Shown piece by piece: positions 51,659 through 61,027 of a DNA stretch of 64,000 nucleotides. Both the position numbers and the translations under genes were made by a program. The stretch is from Planctomycetota bacterium (lineage in GTDB: Bacteria > Planctomycetota > Planctomycetia > Pirellulales > PNKZ01). The stretch spans positions 62,001 through 126,000 of the forward strand of contig JAFEBQ010000033.1 in the NCBI GenBank assembly GCA_018242585.1, written 5' to 3'. The notes under the pieces are model-generated. The model had not been told where the DNA came from. It searched no databases and saw nothing but the letters and a program-made list of their open reading frames with translations. The first letter of the stretch is position 1. Every line of letters begins with the position of its first letter.

Positions 51659-52594
51659 ATGGTCGCCAGCGATGCTGCCGGTTCCAAGCCGGCACGTCCG
51701 ATCAAAACCGAAACCGCCATTCGCAAGGCCGATGTACTGATCGAGGCCATGGAATGGATCCGCAAGTTTCGCGACAAAATCACGGTCATCAAGCTCGGCG
51801 GCAGCGTGCTGGAAGATGAAAACGCATTGCGGCACTTGCTGCTCGACGTGATCTTCATGGAGACCGTCGGCATGCGCCCCGTGATGATTCACGGCGGCGG
51901 CGCGGCGATTAGTCGGGCGATGAAAGAGGCCGGCTTGCAGCCCCACTTTATCCAGGGGCGGCGGTTCACCGACGCCGCCACGCGCGACATCGTCGAACGG
52001 GTGCTGACCCACGAAACCAACGAGATGATCGCCACCCGCATCGAAGAGCTGAGCGGGCTGGCCGCGCCGTTGAACTTTCATCGCATGCTGAACGTGTTGC
52101 ACGGCGAGCGGATCACGCTGCCGGGCGAGAATGGCGAGCGGATCGACTTGGGCTACGTCGGCCAGGTGACGCGCGTCGACAAGTCGATCATCCAGAACTA
52201 TCTCTTCGCCGGCCGCGTGCCGGTGATTCCGTCGATGTGCATCGACGACAGCGGACAGAAGCTGAACGTCAATGCCGACACGGCCGCCATGGAAGTAGCC
52301 GTCGCGCTGGGGGCCGACAAGTTGATCTTTCTGAGCGACGTCAGCGGAGTCTGTCGCGACAAGGACGATCCCGAGACCTTGATCCAGTCGCTGACCATCG
52401 CCGAGGCCCGCGAGTTGATACGTACGGGGGTCGTGGCCGGCGGCATGATTCCCAAGGTCGAAGCTTGCCTCGAACCGCTGGAACGTGGGATCAAGAAAGT
52501 CCACATCATCGACGGGCGACAGCGGCATTCGCTGTTGTTGGAAATCTACACCAGCCGCGGGGTGGGGACCGAAATCGTCAAAAGCCGTGGGTAG
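51659..52594 (+). CDS. argB: Acetylglutamate kinase
   Basis: This 311-residue enzyme phosphorylates N-acetylglutamate in arginine synthesis. It has [16 protein letters not shown] (ATP-binding Lys and glycines), [15 protein letters not shown], the [17 protein letters not shown] segment and [17 protein letters not shown] (catalytic Lys). The long N-terminal helix (about residues 15-40, [18 protein letters not shown]) resembles the arginine-sensitive hexameric type, so feedback inhibition is plausible. GAGG sits upstream of the ATG at 51659. It starts an argB-argD-argF run. Confidence 0.96.
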   Translation: MVASDAAGSKPARPIKTETAIRKADVLIEAMEWIRKFRDKITVIKLGGSVLEDENALRHLLLDVIFMETVGMRPVMIHGGGAAISRAMKEAGLQPHFIQGRRFTDAATRDIVERVLTHETNEMIATRIEELSGLAAPLNFHRMLNVLHGERITLPGENGERIDLGYVGQVTRVDKSIIQNYLFAGRVPVIPSMCIDDSGQKLNVNADTAAMEVAVALGADKLIFLSDVSGVCRDKDDPETLIQSLTIAEARELIRTGVVAGGMIPKVEACLEPLERGIKKVHIIDGRQRHSLLLEIYTSRGVGTEIVKSRG

Positions 52595-52748
52595 CTGCCG
52601 CAGTCCGAAAGTTTTCACGCTTTAGCAAGATCACGTTTTTTGCATCACGATCGCGAACCCGACGGCCGGAAGGGTGTCTTAGCCTCTTTCCGCCACTGAA
52701 CAAGTCACGTCCGACACACGCCGACCCGGTCGGCACGAGGGTAACGAG

Positions 52749-53948
52749 ATGGCCACTGTGGAATCGCTGAGTTCGGCCGAGACGGTCAAGCTGTTTCAGC
52801 AATACGTGATTGGCAACTACACGCGCTATCCGGTGTCGCTGGTTCGCGGCGAGAACTCGTATGTCTGGGACAGCGAAGGGAATCGGTACCTCGATTTCTT
52901 CCCTGGTTGGGGCTGCAATCTGTTGGGGCATTGCCCCGAGCCGGTCGTCCGCGCCGTGCAAGAACAAGTGGCCACGCTGATTCATGTGCCCAACACCTGG
53001 CACATGGAAGTGCAGGGACAATGGGCCAAAGCGCTCAGCGAGCGGAGCTTTGGCGGCCAGGCGTTCTTCTGCAACTCGGGCACCGAGGCCAACGAAGCGG
53101 CGATCAAGCTGGCTCGGCTGCAATCAGCGGGCAAGCGGTACAAGATCATCACCTTCACCAACGGCTTTCATGGCCGGACGATGGGGGCGATTACCGCTAC
53201 GGCACAGCCCAAGTACCACGAAGGGATCGGGCCGCTGTTGCCTGGTTTCCGTTATGCGCCGTATGGCGACCTGGCCGCGGCGGAGAAGCTGATCGACGAC
53301 GAGACGTGCGCGTTTCTGGTTGAACCCGTGCAAGGGGAAGGCGGCGTCAATATTCCTCCGGCTGACTTCTTGCCGGGGCTGCGGCGACTGGCCGATCAGC
53401 ACAAGCTGCTGTTGATGTTTGACGAGGTGCAAACCGGCTGCGGTCGCACCGGGCATTGGTTCGCCTACCAGCATTTTGGCGTCACGCCCGACGTGATGAC
53501 GCTGGCCAAATCGTTGTGCGGTGGTGTGGCCGGCGGCGCGATGCTGGCTCGGCCGGAAGTAGCGGCGTATCTGAAACCGGGCACGCACGCGGCCACGTTC
53601 GGCGGCAATCCGCTGGCGGCGCGGGCCGGGATCGCGGCTTTGGAAATGATCGAACAGGAAGGGCTGCTCGAGCGCGGCAAGGCGTTGGGCGAAATCTTCC
53701 GCAGCCGGTTCACCGAGTTGCAAGCCCAGTGCGACGTGATTCGCGAAGTCCGCGTGTTGGGCGTGATGGTGGGCGTGGAATTGGCCGTTGACGGCGCGCC
53801 GGTGGTGCGCCGCTGTCTGGAACGGCGACTGTTGATCAATTGTACGCACGGCACGGTGATTCGGCTGTTGCCGGCGTTGACTCTTTCGGACCAGCAAGCG
53901 CACGAAGGCTGCGACATCATCGCGGCCGCGCTGAAAGAGCTGGTCTAA
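52749..53948 (+). CDS. argD: Acetylornithine aminotransferase
   Basis: This 399-residue fold-type I PLP enzyme transfers an amino group from glutamate to N-acetylglutamate semialdehyde. It has the phosphate-binding SGTEANEAAIK (110-120), NGFHGRTMG, EPVQGEGGVN, the PLP-Asp motif FDEVQTGCGRTG (Asp225) and the Schiff-base Lys254 in LAKSLCGG. It lies between argB and argF on the same strand with gaps of about 110-155 bases. Succinyl-diaminopimelate aminotransferase activity is common in ArgD. Confidence 0.96.
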   Translation: MATVESLSSAETVKLFQQYVIGNYTRYPVSLVRGENSYVWDSEGNRYLDFFPGWGCNLLGHCPEPVVRAVQEQVATLIHVPNTWHMEVQGQWAKALSERSFGGQAFFCNSGTEANEAAIKLARLQSAGKRYKIITFTNGFHGRTMGAITATAQPKYHEGIGPLLPGFRYAPYGDLAAAEKLIDDETCAFLVEPVQGEGGVNIPPADFLPGLRRLADQHKLLLMFDEVQTGCGRTGHWFAYQHFGVTPDVMTLAKSLCGGVAGGAMLARPEVAAYLKPGTHAATFGGNPLAARAGIAALEMIEQEGLLERGKALGEIFRSRFTELQAQCDVIREVRVLGVMVGVELAVDGAPVVRRCLERRLLINCTHGTVIRLLPALTLSDQQAHEGCDIIAAALKELV

Positions 53949-54057
53949 CCTGGGCCGACACCAATGACCGGCGCCGCGCCGCCCGCCCGGCGACGCCCCG
54001 CGATTTGTTTTGTCGGCCCCTGGGGCACCGACGTTTGACACGTTCGTTGATTTATTT

Positions 54058-54978
54058 ATGCGACATTTAATCACTCTGGCTGATGTGACCGCCGCGGAAA
54101 TCGAGCGGGTGTTTTCGATCACGGCCGATCTGAAGAGCAAGTTCGAGGATGGTCTGCGCGAGCCGCTGTTGCCGGGTCGCGTGATGGCCCTGCTGTTCGA
54201 GAAGCCCAGCTTGCGGACGCGCGTCAGCTTCGAGGCTGGCATCACGCACCTGGGGGGCAACAGCCTGTTTCTGGGCGAAGACGTCGGTTGGGGCGGGCGA
54301 GAATCGATTGCCGACTTTGCCCGAGTGCTCGGCGAGTATGCCGACGTGATCGTGGTCCGGGCTCGCGAGCATCGCAAGGCCGAAGAACTGGCCAAGTACA
54401 GCGGCTGCTCGGTGATCAACGGCCTGACCGATCTTGAGCATCCGTGTCAGGCGCTGGCCGATCTTTTCACGCTGCAAGAGCTGCACGGCACGCTGGCGGG
54501 TCTGACGCTAGCCTATGTTGGCGACGGCAATAACGTCGCCCGTAGCCTGGCGCGTGGTTGTGGCAAGCTGGGCATGCGGTTCGTGCTGGCCGGCCCCGCC
54601 GAGTATCACTTCGATAAGAAGTTCCTCGGTCAATTGAAGGCCGAGTCGCCGCAGCTTGACCTGACCATGACCACCGACGCCAAGGCGGCGGTGCGCAGCG
54701 CCGCGGCGGTGTACACCGACGTGTGGACCAGCATGGGGCAGGAAGCCGAGAAGGAAAAGCGGCGCCAGGCGTTCGCTCCGTATCAGGTGAACGCGGCGCT
54801 GATGAAGCACGCTCCCACGGACGCGGCCTATTTCATGCACTGCCTGCCGGCCCAGCGCGGCCAGGAAGTGACCGACGAAGTGATCGACGGCCCGGCCAGC
54901 GTGGTCATCCAGCAAGCCGCCAACCGTCTGCATGTGCAGAAGGGGATTCTGGTGTGGCTGCTGGGAGCGAAGGCGTAG
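54058..54978 (+). CDS. argF: Ornithine carbamoyltransferase
   Basis: This 306-residue enzyme makes citrulline from ornithine and carbamoyl phosphate. It shows the carbamoyl-phosphate loop EKPSLRTRVSFE (residues about 49-60), HPCQALADLFT, the LAYVGDGNNVARSL segment, the MHCLPAQRGQEV loop and the MGQEAEKEKR motif. The ATG at 54058 begins with MRHLITLADV, the usual N-terminus. It ends the arginine run argB-argD-argF. argC, argJ, argG and argH are not in the window. Confidence 0.97.
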   Translation: MRHLITLADVTAAEIERVFSITADLKSKFEDGLREPLLPGRVMALLFEKPSLRTRVSFEAGITHLGGNSLFLGEDVGWGGRESIADFARVLGEYADVIVVRAREHRKAEELAKYSGCSVINGLTDLEHPCQALADLFTLQELHGTLAGLTLAYVGDGNNVARSLARGCGKLGMRFVLAGPAEYHFDKKFLGQLKAESPQLDLTMTTDAKAAVRSAAAVYTDVWTSMGQEAEKEKRRQAFAPYQVNAALMKHAPTDAAYFMHCLPAQRGQEVTDEVIDGPASVVIQQAANRLHVQKGILVWLLGAKA

Positions 54979-55003
54979 GCGAATGCGTCCTAACGCCCCA
55001 ATC

Positions 55004-57457
55004 TTATCCGTCGTCGCGGTTGTAATCGGTTGACGGGCGTTGCCACTGGAGTTGAATCCGCTTGAGCCAGGCGTTGCGCCAACGCAGGGCCGCTTGCTGC
55101 TGGGCCACGCGCAAGCCCGGCGAGTATTCGTTGGTCTTGTCGGCCGCGAACAGCTCGCGCAGCGCCGAGTCGGGCTTTTCTTGCGACGTGATTCGCACGA
55201 TGTACTGGTAGGTGTGCGGCTGGTTCTCGGCGACGCCGATGTCGCCGACCTTCAGGTCGAACACCGACTGCATGAAATCGTTGCCGGCGTCGATCACGCC
55301 GTCGACCTCGCTCACCTCGGGCAGGGTTTCACGGTCGGCCATGCCGGCCGAACCGCCGGTCAGCCACGAGAAGGGATGGCTCTCGGTCACCTCGTAGCCC
55401 TTGTCGGCGAAGAACTCCTTGAGCGACTTCTTGCTCGCGGTGGCCTCGTCGGCCAATTGCTTGGCCTTGGCCTGGGCCAGCTTGCGAGCGGCCATGAACT
55501 TCCAGGCCTTCTCGACCTCGGGGCGCGCCTCTTCAAAGCTAAGCACGTGCTCGGGTACGTCCTCGGTCTTCCAGAACACGTACCGGTTGCCCGCGTCGTC
55601 GTCGATGTTCATGGCCTGGAACGTGTTGAGCGAGCGATAGGCGTAATCGACGAACGGCCGATTGACGATCGTGGTCGAACCCAGTCCCTGGGTGCGATCG
55701 ACCTTCACGGCGCTGGTCATGGCCAAGGCGCCCGAGGTGACTCCCTCGACCTTCGGCACGTTGTCAAAGGTGGGCAACGGCGGCAACGGAGCCGGAGTCG
55801 ACGCCTTCATGTTCTTGACTTCCGTGTCGGTTCGATTGCGCGCGTAGCGTTGCATCTCGAGCTTGAATTTGCCCAGCGCGGCGTCCATCTTGGCACCCGC
55901 TTTCTGGACAGCCAACTCGCGACGAATCCGGTCGCGCACCTTCCACAGCGGGTCGTGGGTGGGCGTGGCCCCTTCGCGCACGTCGCGCGGCAACTCGAAC
56001 TTGTCGACCAACAATGGGGCTTTCACGGCAGGCGGGGGCACAGTGCCCGGCGCGTTGAGCGCCGGCGGCGTGACGGCCGGAGCTTCGCCAGCGGGAACCG
56101 CCGACGGCGTCAAAGCGGGAGTTGCCGCGGCGGGTGGAGTTGTCGCCGGCGCGGCTTCCTTGGCGGCCGGAACATCGCCGGCCGGTTTAGCTTCCGGCTT
56201 GGTATCTTCCTTGGCCGGTTCATCGGCTGCGGCTGAATAGCTTGCGAAGCGGATGGTGGTGGAGCGGCGAGTACGGTCCAGGCCGCTCTTGGCTTCCGGC
56301 TTGGGTTCGGTCTTGGCCGGCGCAGGTTCGGCGCCGGTCTTCGGCGCTTCGGCGGCCGGCTTCTTGTCTTCCGCGGGCTTCTTCTCGCCGGCAGGTTGCT
56401 TGGCGGCCTCGGGCCGCTTGGTGTCGGCCTTCTTCTCGTCCGCCGGCTTCTCTTCTTTTTTGTCGTCGGCTTTCTTTTCTTCCGTTCCGGCGGCGGGTTC
56501 CTCGTCATCGAGCGACGTGAAGCTGAACCGGGTGTCCTTGTTCTTTTCGTAGTACGCGGCGATCTCGTCGTCGGTGATCGACTTCTCATCGACGAACTTC
56601 TCGAACTCGGCGCGGAAGTATTGGAACGCCGCCTCGTGTGGCACCTTGAAGCCCGGCTCGGCCGAGCCGGGCACCGGCTCGTCGTTCTTGTATTCGTTGT
56701 ACAGCTTGCGCAGCTCGACTTCGCTTGGCGCCGAGGTCTCGGCCAGCAGGCTGCTGACCGGCACGGCGACGATCTCGGCCGTCACGCGACGCTTGAGCCG
56801 GGCATAGTACTCCCAACGCTCGAGCGGCGATTGGCGAGGCTCGGCTAGTTCCAACTCCTGCATCTTGTGAGCCAACAACTCGATGCGCAGCGCTTCAAAC
56901 AATTGATTGCTCTGCAGTGCGCGCTCGCCGTATCGCAATTGGCCCAGGATGATTCTCAGCCGGTCATCGGTCAGTTGGTCGCCGGTCTGGGCATTGATAT
57001 AAGCGCGAATCGCGTCGTCGTCGAAGACCACGCCGCGGCGCGACGCTTCGTCGGCCATCAGCTTGTTTTCAATGACGGGCCGGTCTTCCAATGGGCCGGT
57101 GACCTGGTACACCTCGTTCGAGATGCGCGGCACCATGAACCGTTCGAGCAATTGCAGGTCTTGCTGGCCGAGCGCATCGATCGGCTTTTGGAACAGTTGA
57201 ATCGCGAACGATTCGAGCTTGACGCGGAACAAAAACTGCTGCGCCGCGCGGCGCAATTGGACTAGCCGGACGGCGTCGCTGGCGTAGAAGTTGCCCCGCG
57301 CGCTGGTGGCGATCAGGGGGTCGCCGCGGCGCGGCGCGATGATGTCTTCCAGGCCTCCCGCGAAGCCGGTCACCAGGAATGCGATCATCAACAGCACGCC
57401 GAACACAGCCATTAGCGCGCGCTGGTTCTTTCGAAACATCGAAAGAGCAGAGGGCAT
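55004..57457 (-). CDS. PpiD/SurA-like envelope folding protein with Lys/Glu/Pro/Ala-rich insert
   Basis: This 817-residue protein has one N-terminal membrane helix (ALMAVFGVLLMIAFLVTGF) after a short cytosolic start MFRKNQR, as in PpiD, so it is anchored in the inner membrane and faces the periplasm. SurA-type helices follow (LAEPRQSPLERWEYYARLKR and nearby). Residues about 325-500 are a low-complexity charged stretch (EEKKADDKKEEKPADEKK), then a C-terminal folded part. I cannot locate a clear parvulin catalytic motif. AAGGA lies nine bases upstream of the ATG at 57457. It is probably a chaperone. Confidence 0.85.
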   Translation of the reverse strand: MPSALSMFRKNQRALMAVFGVLLMIAFLVTGFAGGLEDIIAPRRGDPLIATSARGNFYASDAVRLVQLRRAAQQFLFRVKLESFAIQLFQKPIDALGQQDLQLLERFMVPRISNEVYQVTGPLEDRPVIENKLMADEASRRGVVFDDDAIRAYINAQTGDQLTDDRLRIILGQLRYGERALQSNQLFEALRIELLAHKMQELELAEPRQSPLERWEYYARLKRRVTAEIVAVPVSSLLAETSAPSEVELRKLYNEYKNDEPVPGSAEPGFKVPHEAAFQYFRAEFEKFVDEKSITDDEIAAYYEKNKDTRFSFTSLDDEEPAAGTEEKKADDKKEEKPADEKKADTKRPEAAKQPAGEKKPAEDKKPAAEAPKTGAEPAPAKTEPKPEAKSGLDRTRRSTTIRFASYSAAADEPAKEDTKPEAKPAGDVPAAKEAAPATTPPAAATPALTPSAVPAGEAPAVTPPALNAPGTVPPPAVKAPLLVDKFELPRDVREGATPTHDPLWKVRDRIRRELAVQKAGAKMDAALGKFKLEMQRYARNRTDTEVKNMKASTPAPLPPLPTFDNVPKVEGVTSGALAMTSAVKVDRTQGLGSTTIVNRPFVDYAYRSLNTFQAMNIDDDAGNRYVFWKTEDVPEHVLSFEEARPEVEKAWKFMAARKLAQAKAKQLADEATASKKSLKEFFADKGYEVTESHPFSWLTGGSAGMADRETLPEVSEVDGVIDAGNDFMQSVFDLKVGDIGVAENQPHTYQYIVRITSQEKPDSALRELFAADKTNEYSPGLRVAQQQAALRWRNAWLKRIQLQWQRPSTDYNRDDG

Positions 57458-58094
57458 ACAAACACCGTCCTTGTCTCAAAAAACTGCTCGGACAAAAAAT
57501 TTTCGTATTAAATATCGCCACGTCTGGCGGGGGTCTTACTACTCACTCCAAACCGCTGTCGCTTCGTAAGCGGCCGAGGTTTTGCGCGGTTGGCGCCCTG
57601 GTTCGATCTTGGGCAATCGAGCCCCGCCGACCGGCAGCTGCGCCACGCATCGGACGACAATAACCCTTGACAGCCGATATAGCGGCGGATTATTGGTCTG
57701 AGCGCCTGTTGTATCAGTTTGGCGACCAAAGCCGAGCCCGTTACGCCGGGTCGGCGAGCGTGAATGCCAGTTGGCACTGCCACTGTAATGTGGTGTGTGT
57801 CAAGACGTTACGATCGCAAACAACCGTCGGATGGCCGCTTGGCCGCGTGCCGCAGTCCCGGCCGCAGTGGTCTGGAACTTCGGTCGGGCGACTGCCTCGG
57901 ACGGCCCGATTGTAAGATTGAGCCCTTGAATTGCAATCCCAATCGAGTCGGCTGCAACGTCGTAAATCGTTTGCCCATTGGAATGTGCCGCTTCGACGCT
58001 CCGAGTCGAAGCAGTGCTGCTGAGAGCGATTGGTTCTGGTAATACCGCACCGCGAGTAACACCCGTCGAACGGCCCGGATGTTGAGAGCACGCC
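57458..58094. other. 637-bp divergent intergenic region with promoter signals
   Basis: This region separates the divergent ppiD-like and topA genes. An AT-rich tract near 57487-57520 (AAAAAATTTTCGTATTAAAT) sits in front of the ppiD-like gene and may hold its -10 region. A TTGACA box at 57667-57672 is followed 18 bases later by TATTGG, a possible topA promoter with a leader of nearly 400 bases. No gene or known RNA family was seen. Confidence 0.45.
57667..57696 (+). promoter_or_regulatory. Candidate sigma-70-type promoter for topA
   Basis: TTGACA matches the -35 consensus exactly; the -10 partner TATTGG at a spacing of 18 is weak. The call rests on one good box only. Confidence 0.3.
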
Positions 58095-60794
58095 ATGGCG
58101 AAGAAGGCAGCGAAATCCAAAGCGGCGAAATCAACCGAGGAGTCGGCCGCCAAATCGAGTGGCGCGGCGCGTAAGGCACCTAAGCCGGCCAAAGGTGGTG
58201 GACACGCGCTGGTGATTGTCGAGTCGCCGGCCAAGGCCCGTACGATTAGCAAGTTCCTGGGCCCCGGTTACGCCGTCGAGGCCAGCATCGGCCACGTCCG
58301 CGATCTGCCCGAAGGGGCCAAGGCGGTCCCGGCCGAATTCAAGAAAGAGGAATGGGCCCACCTGGGGGTGAACGTCAACCAGGAGTTCACACCGATCTAT
58401 GTCATTCCCGCCGGCAAGTCGGAACAGGTCCGCAAGCTGAAGGGGCTGGTCAAGGACGCGAGCCAGCTCTATCTGGCGACGGACGAAGACCGCGAAGGGG
58501 AAGCCATCAGTTGGCACCTGCGCGAGATCTTGAAGCCCAAGATTCCCACGCACCGATTGGTATTTCACGAAATCACCGAAGAGGCGATCAAGGCCGCGCT
58601 CGAAACGCCGCGCGACATCGACACCTCGCTGGTCCGCGCGCAAGAAACGCGCCGCATTGTCGATCGCCTATACGGCTATGAAGTGTCGCCCCTGTTGTGG
58701 CGGAAGGTCCGCCCCAAGCTTTCGGCTGGCCGCGTGCAAAGCGTGGCGGTGCGGTTGATCGTCGAGCGCGAACGAGACCGGATGGCGTTCGTCTCGGCCA
58801 CCTATTGGGATCTGGTGGCGACGTTCAGTGTCAATGGCCAGTCGTTCCAGGCCACGTTGGTGAGTTATGAGGGACGCGACATCCCGAGCACGCGCGACTT
58901 TGACTCGGCCACCGGCAAGCTAAAAGATCCAAAGTTGCTGCTGTTGGACGAAGCGGCCGCCCACAAGCTGGCCCAGAATTTGCGCAGCGCGAAGTTCGAA
59001 GTCACTTCGCTCGAAGACAAGCCGTACACGACGCGCCCTTATCCGCCGTTCACGACCAGCACGTTGCAGCAGGAAGCCAACCGCAAGCTCGGCTTCACGG
59101 CTCGGCGCACGATGCAGGTGGCCCAAAGCCTGTACGAAAACGGCCACATTACTTACATGCGTACCGACTCGACCAACCTGGCCAGTGTGGCCGTCGGAGC
59201 GGCCCGCGATCTGGTCAAGGCGGAATACGGCGCGGAGTATTTGCCGGGCGAAGCGCGACAATACAAAACCAAGGTCAAGAACGCCCAGGAAGCTCACGAA
59301 GCCATTCGCCCGGCGGGTCACCCGTTTGAACTGCCCGAGAAGCTGCGCGACGTGCTGCAGAACGACGAGTTCCGGCTGTTCGAGTTGATCTGGAAGCGGA
59401 CCATCGCCAGCCAGATGGCCGACGCTCGCGGCCGCAGGATCAGTATCAAGATCGGCGGCGCCGAAGCGGTCTTTTCGGCCAGTGGCAAGACGATCGACTT
59501 CCCTGGTTACCTGCGGGCATACGTTGAAGGTTCCGACGACCCGGACGCCGAGTTGGCCGATCGCGAGACAGTTCTGCCACCGGTCGATTTGCACCAGCAA
59601 CTGGCCTGCGGCGAATTGGAGTCGAAGGACCACACCACCCAGCCGCCGTCGCGATTCAACGAAGCGACGCTGACCAAAACGCTGGAAGAGTTGGGCATCG
59701 GCCGGCCGAGCACGTATGCCACGATCATCGACACAATTCTGGCGCGCGAGTACGTGGTGAAGCGAGCCAACGCCCTGGTGCCGACCTGGACGGCTTTTGC
59801 CGTTTCGCAATTGCTCGAAGGGCACTTGCCCGAGTTGGTCGATTATCGCTTTACCGCTCAGATGGAAGACGACCTCGACGCCATCAGCCGTGGCGAGACG
59901 TCGTCGGTTGACTATTTGAAATCGTTCTACTTTGGTAACGAGCGGCCGGGGTTGAAGCCCCTGCTGGCCGATAAAGCCACGACAGTCGACGCCGCCGAGG
60001 TAAATCGAATCGCGCTGCCCAGGCACGGCCAGACAGATGGCGAAGACATTGTGGTCCGCGTTGGCCGGTTTGGTCCGTTCCTGCAACGGGGGGACCGCCG
60101 GGCGAGCATTCCCGAGGACATGCCTCCGGATGAGCTGACCATTGCCAAGGCCGAGGAGTTGCTGGCCCAGGCGGCGCAAGGGGACGAACCGCTTGGCGTC
60201 TGTCCCGACACCGGCAAGCCGATCTTCATCAAGACCGGCCGCTTTGGACCCTACGTACAGCGCGGCTTGCCCGACGACGAAGATAAGCCGCAGAACGCTT
60301 CGCTGATGAAAGGGATGAAGGTCGAGGACATCGATCTGGCGATGGCGGTCAAGCTGTTGTCGCTGCCGCGCAAGCTGGGGGTCGATCCCAAGACGGGCGA
60401 GGAAGTCGTGGCGCACAACGGTCGCTTCGGGCCGTACGTGAAAAGCGGTGCCGAGACGCGCAGTCTGCCGGCCGACATTTCGCCGCTGGATGTGACGCTG
60501 GAAAAGTCGCTCGAGCTGCTGGCCGAGCCCAAGAAAGCCCGGCGCGGTTTTGGCGCGCCGCGCGAGCCGCTGAAGGTCGTCGGCGAGTCGCCCGTGACGA
60601 AGAAGCCGATTCAACTGTTCGAAGGTCGCTATGGCATGTACGTGACTGACGGCACGACAAACGCATCGCTGCCCAAGGGGGTGACCACCGAAGAGTTGAC
60701 CCTGAACCAGGCGGTCGACCTGCTGGCCGAGCGCGCCGCCAAGGGGCCGGCCAAGCCCAAGCGCGGCGGTCGCCGTGGGGCGCGCTCGAAGTAA
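58095..60794 (+). CDS. topA: DNA topoisomerase I with C-terminal Topo_C repeats
   Basis: This 899-residue type IA topoisomerase relaxes negative supercoils. The N-terminus is a Lys/Ala/Ser-rich leader, then the TOPRIM domain (ALVIVESPAKARTISKFLG and YLATDEDREGEAISWHL), the active-site Tyr354 in HITYMRTDSTN and the RTMQVAQSLYENG segment. The last 220 residues hold three or four Topo_C repeats (KTGRFGPYVQRG, HNGRFGPYVKSG, FEGRYGMYVTDG) instead of the four-Cys zinc fingers of E. coli TopA. The tail is Lys/Arg/Gly-rich and probably binds DNA. The start is the ATG at 58095. Confidence 0.97.
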   Translation: MAKKAAKSKAAKSTEESAAKSSGAARKAPKPAKGGGHALVIVESPAKARTISKFLGPGYAVEASIGHVRDLPEGAKAVPAEFKKEEWAHLGVNVNQEFTPIYVIPAGKSEQVRKLKGLVKDASQLYLATDEDREGEAISWHLREILKPKIPTHRLVFHEITEEAIKAALETPRDIDTSLVRAQETRRIVDRLYGYEVSPLLWRKVRPKLSAGRVQSVAVRLIVERERDRMAFVSATYWDLVATFSVNGQSFQATLVSYEGRDIPSTRDFDSATGKLKDPKLLLLDEAAAHKLAQNLRSAKFEVTSLEDKPYTTRPYPPFTTSTLQQEANRKLGFTARRTMQVAQSLYENGHITYMRTDSTNLASVAVGAARDLVKAEYGAEYLPGEARQYKTKVKNAQEAHEAIRPAGHPFELPEKLRDVLQNDEFRLFELIWKRTIASQMADARGRRISIKIGGAEAVFSASGKTIDFPGYLRAYVEGSDDPDAELADRETVLPPVDLHQQLACGELESKDHTTQPPSRFNEATLTKTLEELGIGRPSTYATIIDTILAREYVVKRANALVPTWTAFAVSQLLEGHLPELVDYRFTAQMEDDLDAISRGETSSVDYLKSFYFGNERPGLKPLLADKATTVDAAEVNRIALPRHGQTDGEDIVVRVGRFGPFLQRGDRRASIPEDMPPDELTIAKAEELLAQAAQGDEPLGVCPDTGKPIFIKTGRFGPYVQRGLPDDEDKPQNASLMKGMKVEDIDLAMAVKLLSLPRKLGVDPKTGEEVVAHNGRFGPYVKSGAETRSLPADISPLDVTLEKSLELLAEPKKARRGFGAPREPLKVVGESPVTKKPIQLFEGRYGMYVTDGTTNASLPKGVTTEELTLNQAVDLLAERAAKGPAKPKRGGRRGARSK

Positions 60795-60842
60795 AGCGCG
60801 TCGCAAGGCAAATCTTTCCATCATCACAGAGCGCGCGCATGT

Positions 60843-60974
60843 CCTTCTCCCCTTGTGGGAGAAGGTGGCCGACAGGCCGGATGAGGGGTAGTGAAGTTGT
60901 GAGTCGCGCAAGCCTGTGGCTTACCCCTCACCCCGCTCGCTACGCGAGCGACCCTCTCCCACAGGGGGCGAGGG
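60843..60974. repeat. Family E palindromic element, copy 3
   Basis: The left end has CCTTCTCCCC and GGGAGAAGG, a second hairpin GGCCGACAGGCC and GGATGAGGGGTA. The right end is inverted with CCCTCTCCCACAGGGGGCGA and hairpin GCTCGCTACGCGAGC in the second position. It lies between topA and the convergent ABC fusion gene. Confidence 0.85.
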
Positions 60975-61027
60975 TTGGGAGTGCCGCCGCGGTGCGGCGT
61001 GAAAACGTCTCGCGAGTTGCGTGCGCG

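Noticed and set aside
57570-57650. tRNA-like T-arm (GGTTCGATC)
   Set aside because: No acceptor or anticodon stem can be drawn around it.
58920-60911. 663-codon minus-strand frame
   Set aside because: It is antisense to topA, whose motifs and repeats are unmistakable.
20050-60974. CRISPR arrays
   Set aside because: The repeats found are isolated inverted elements without regular spacers, and no cas-like gene is present.
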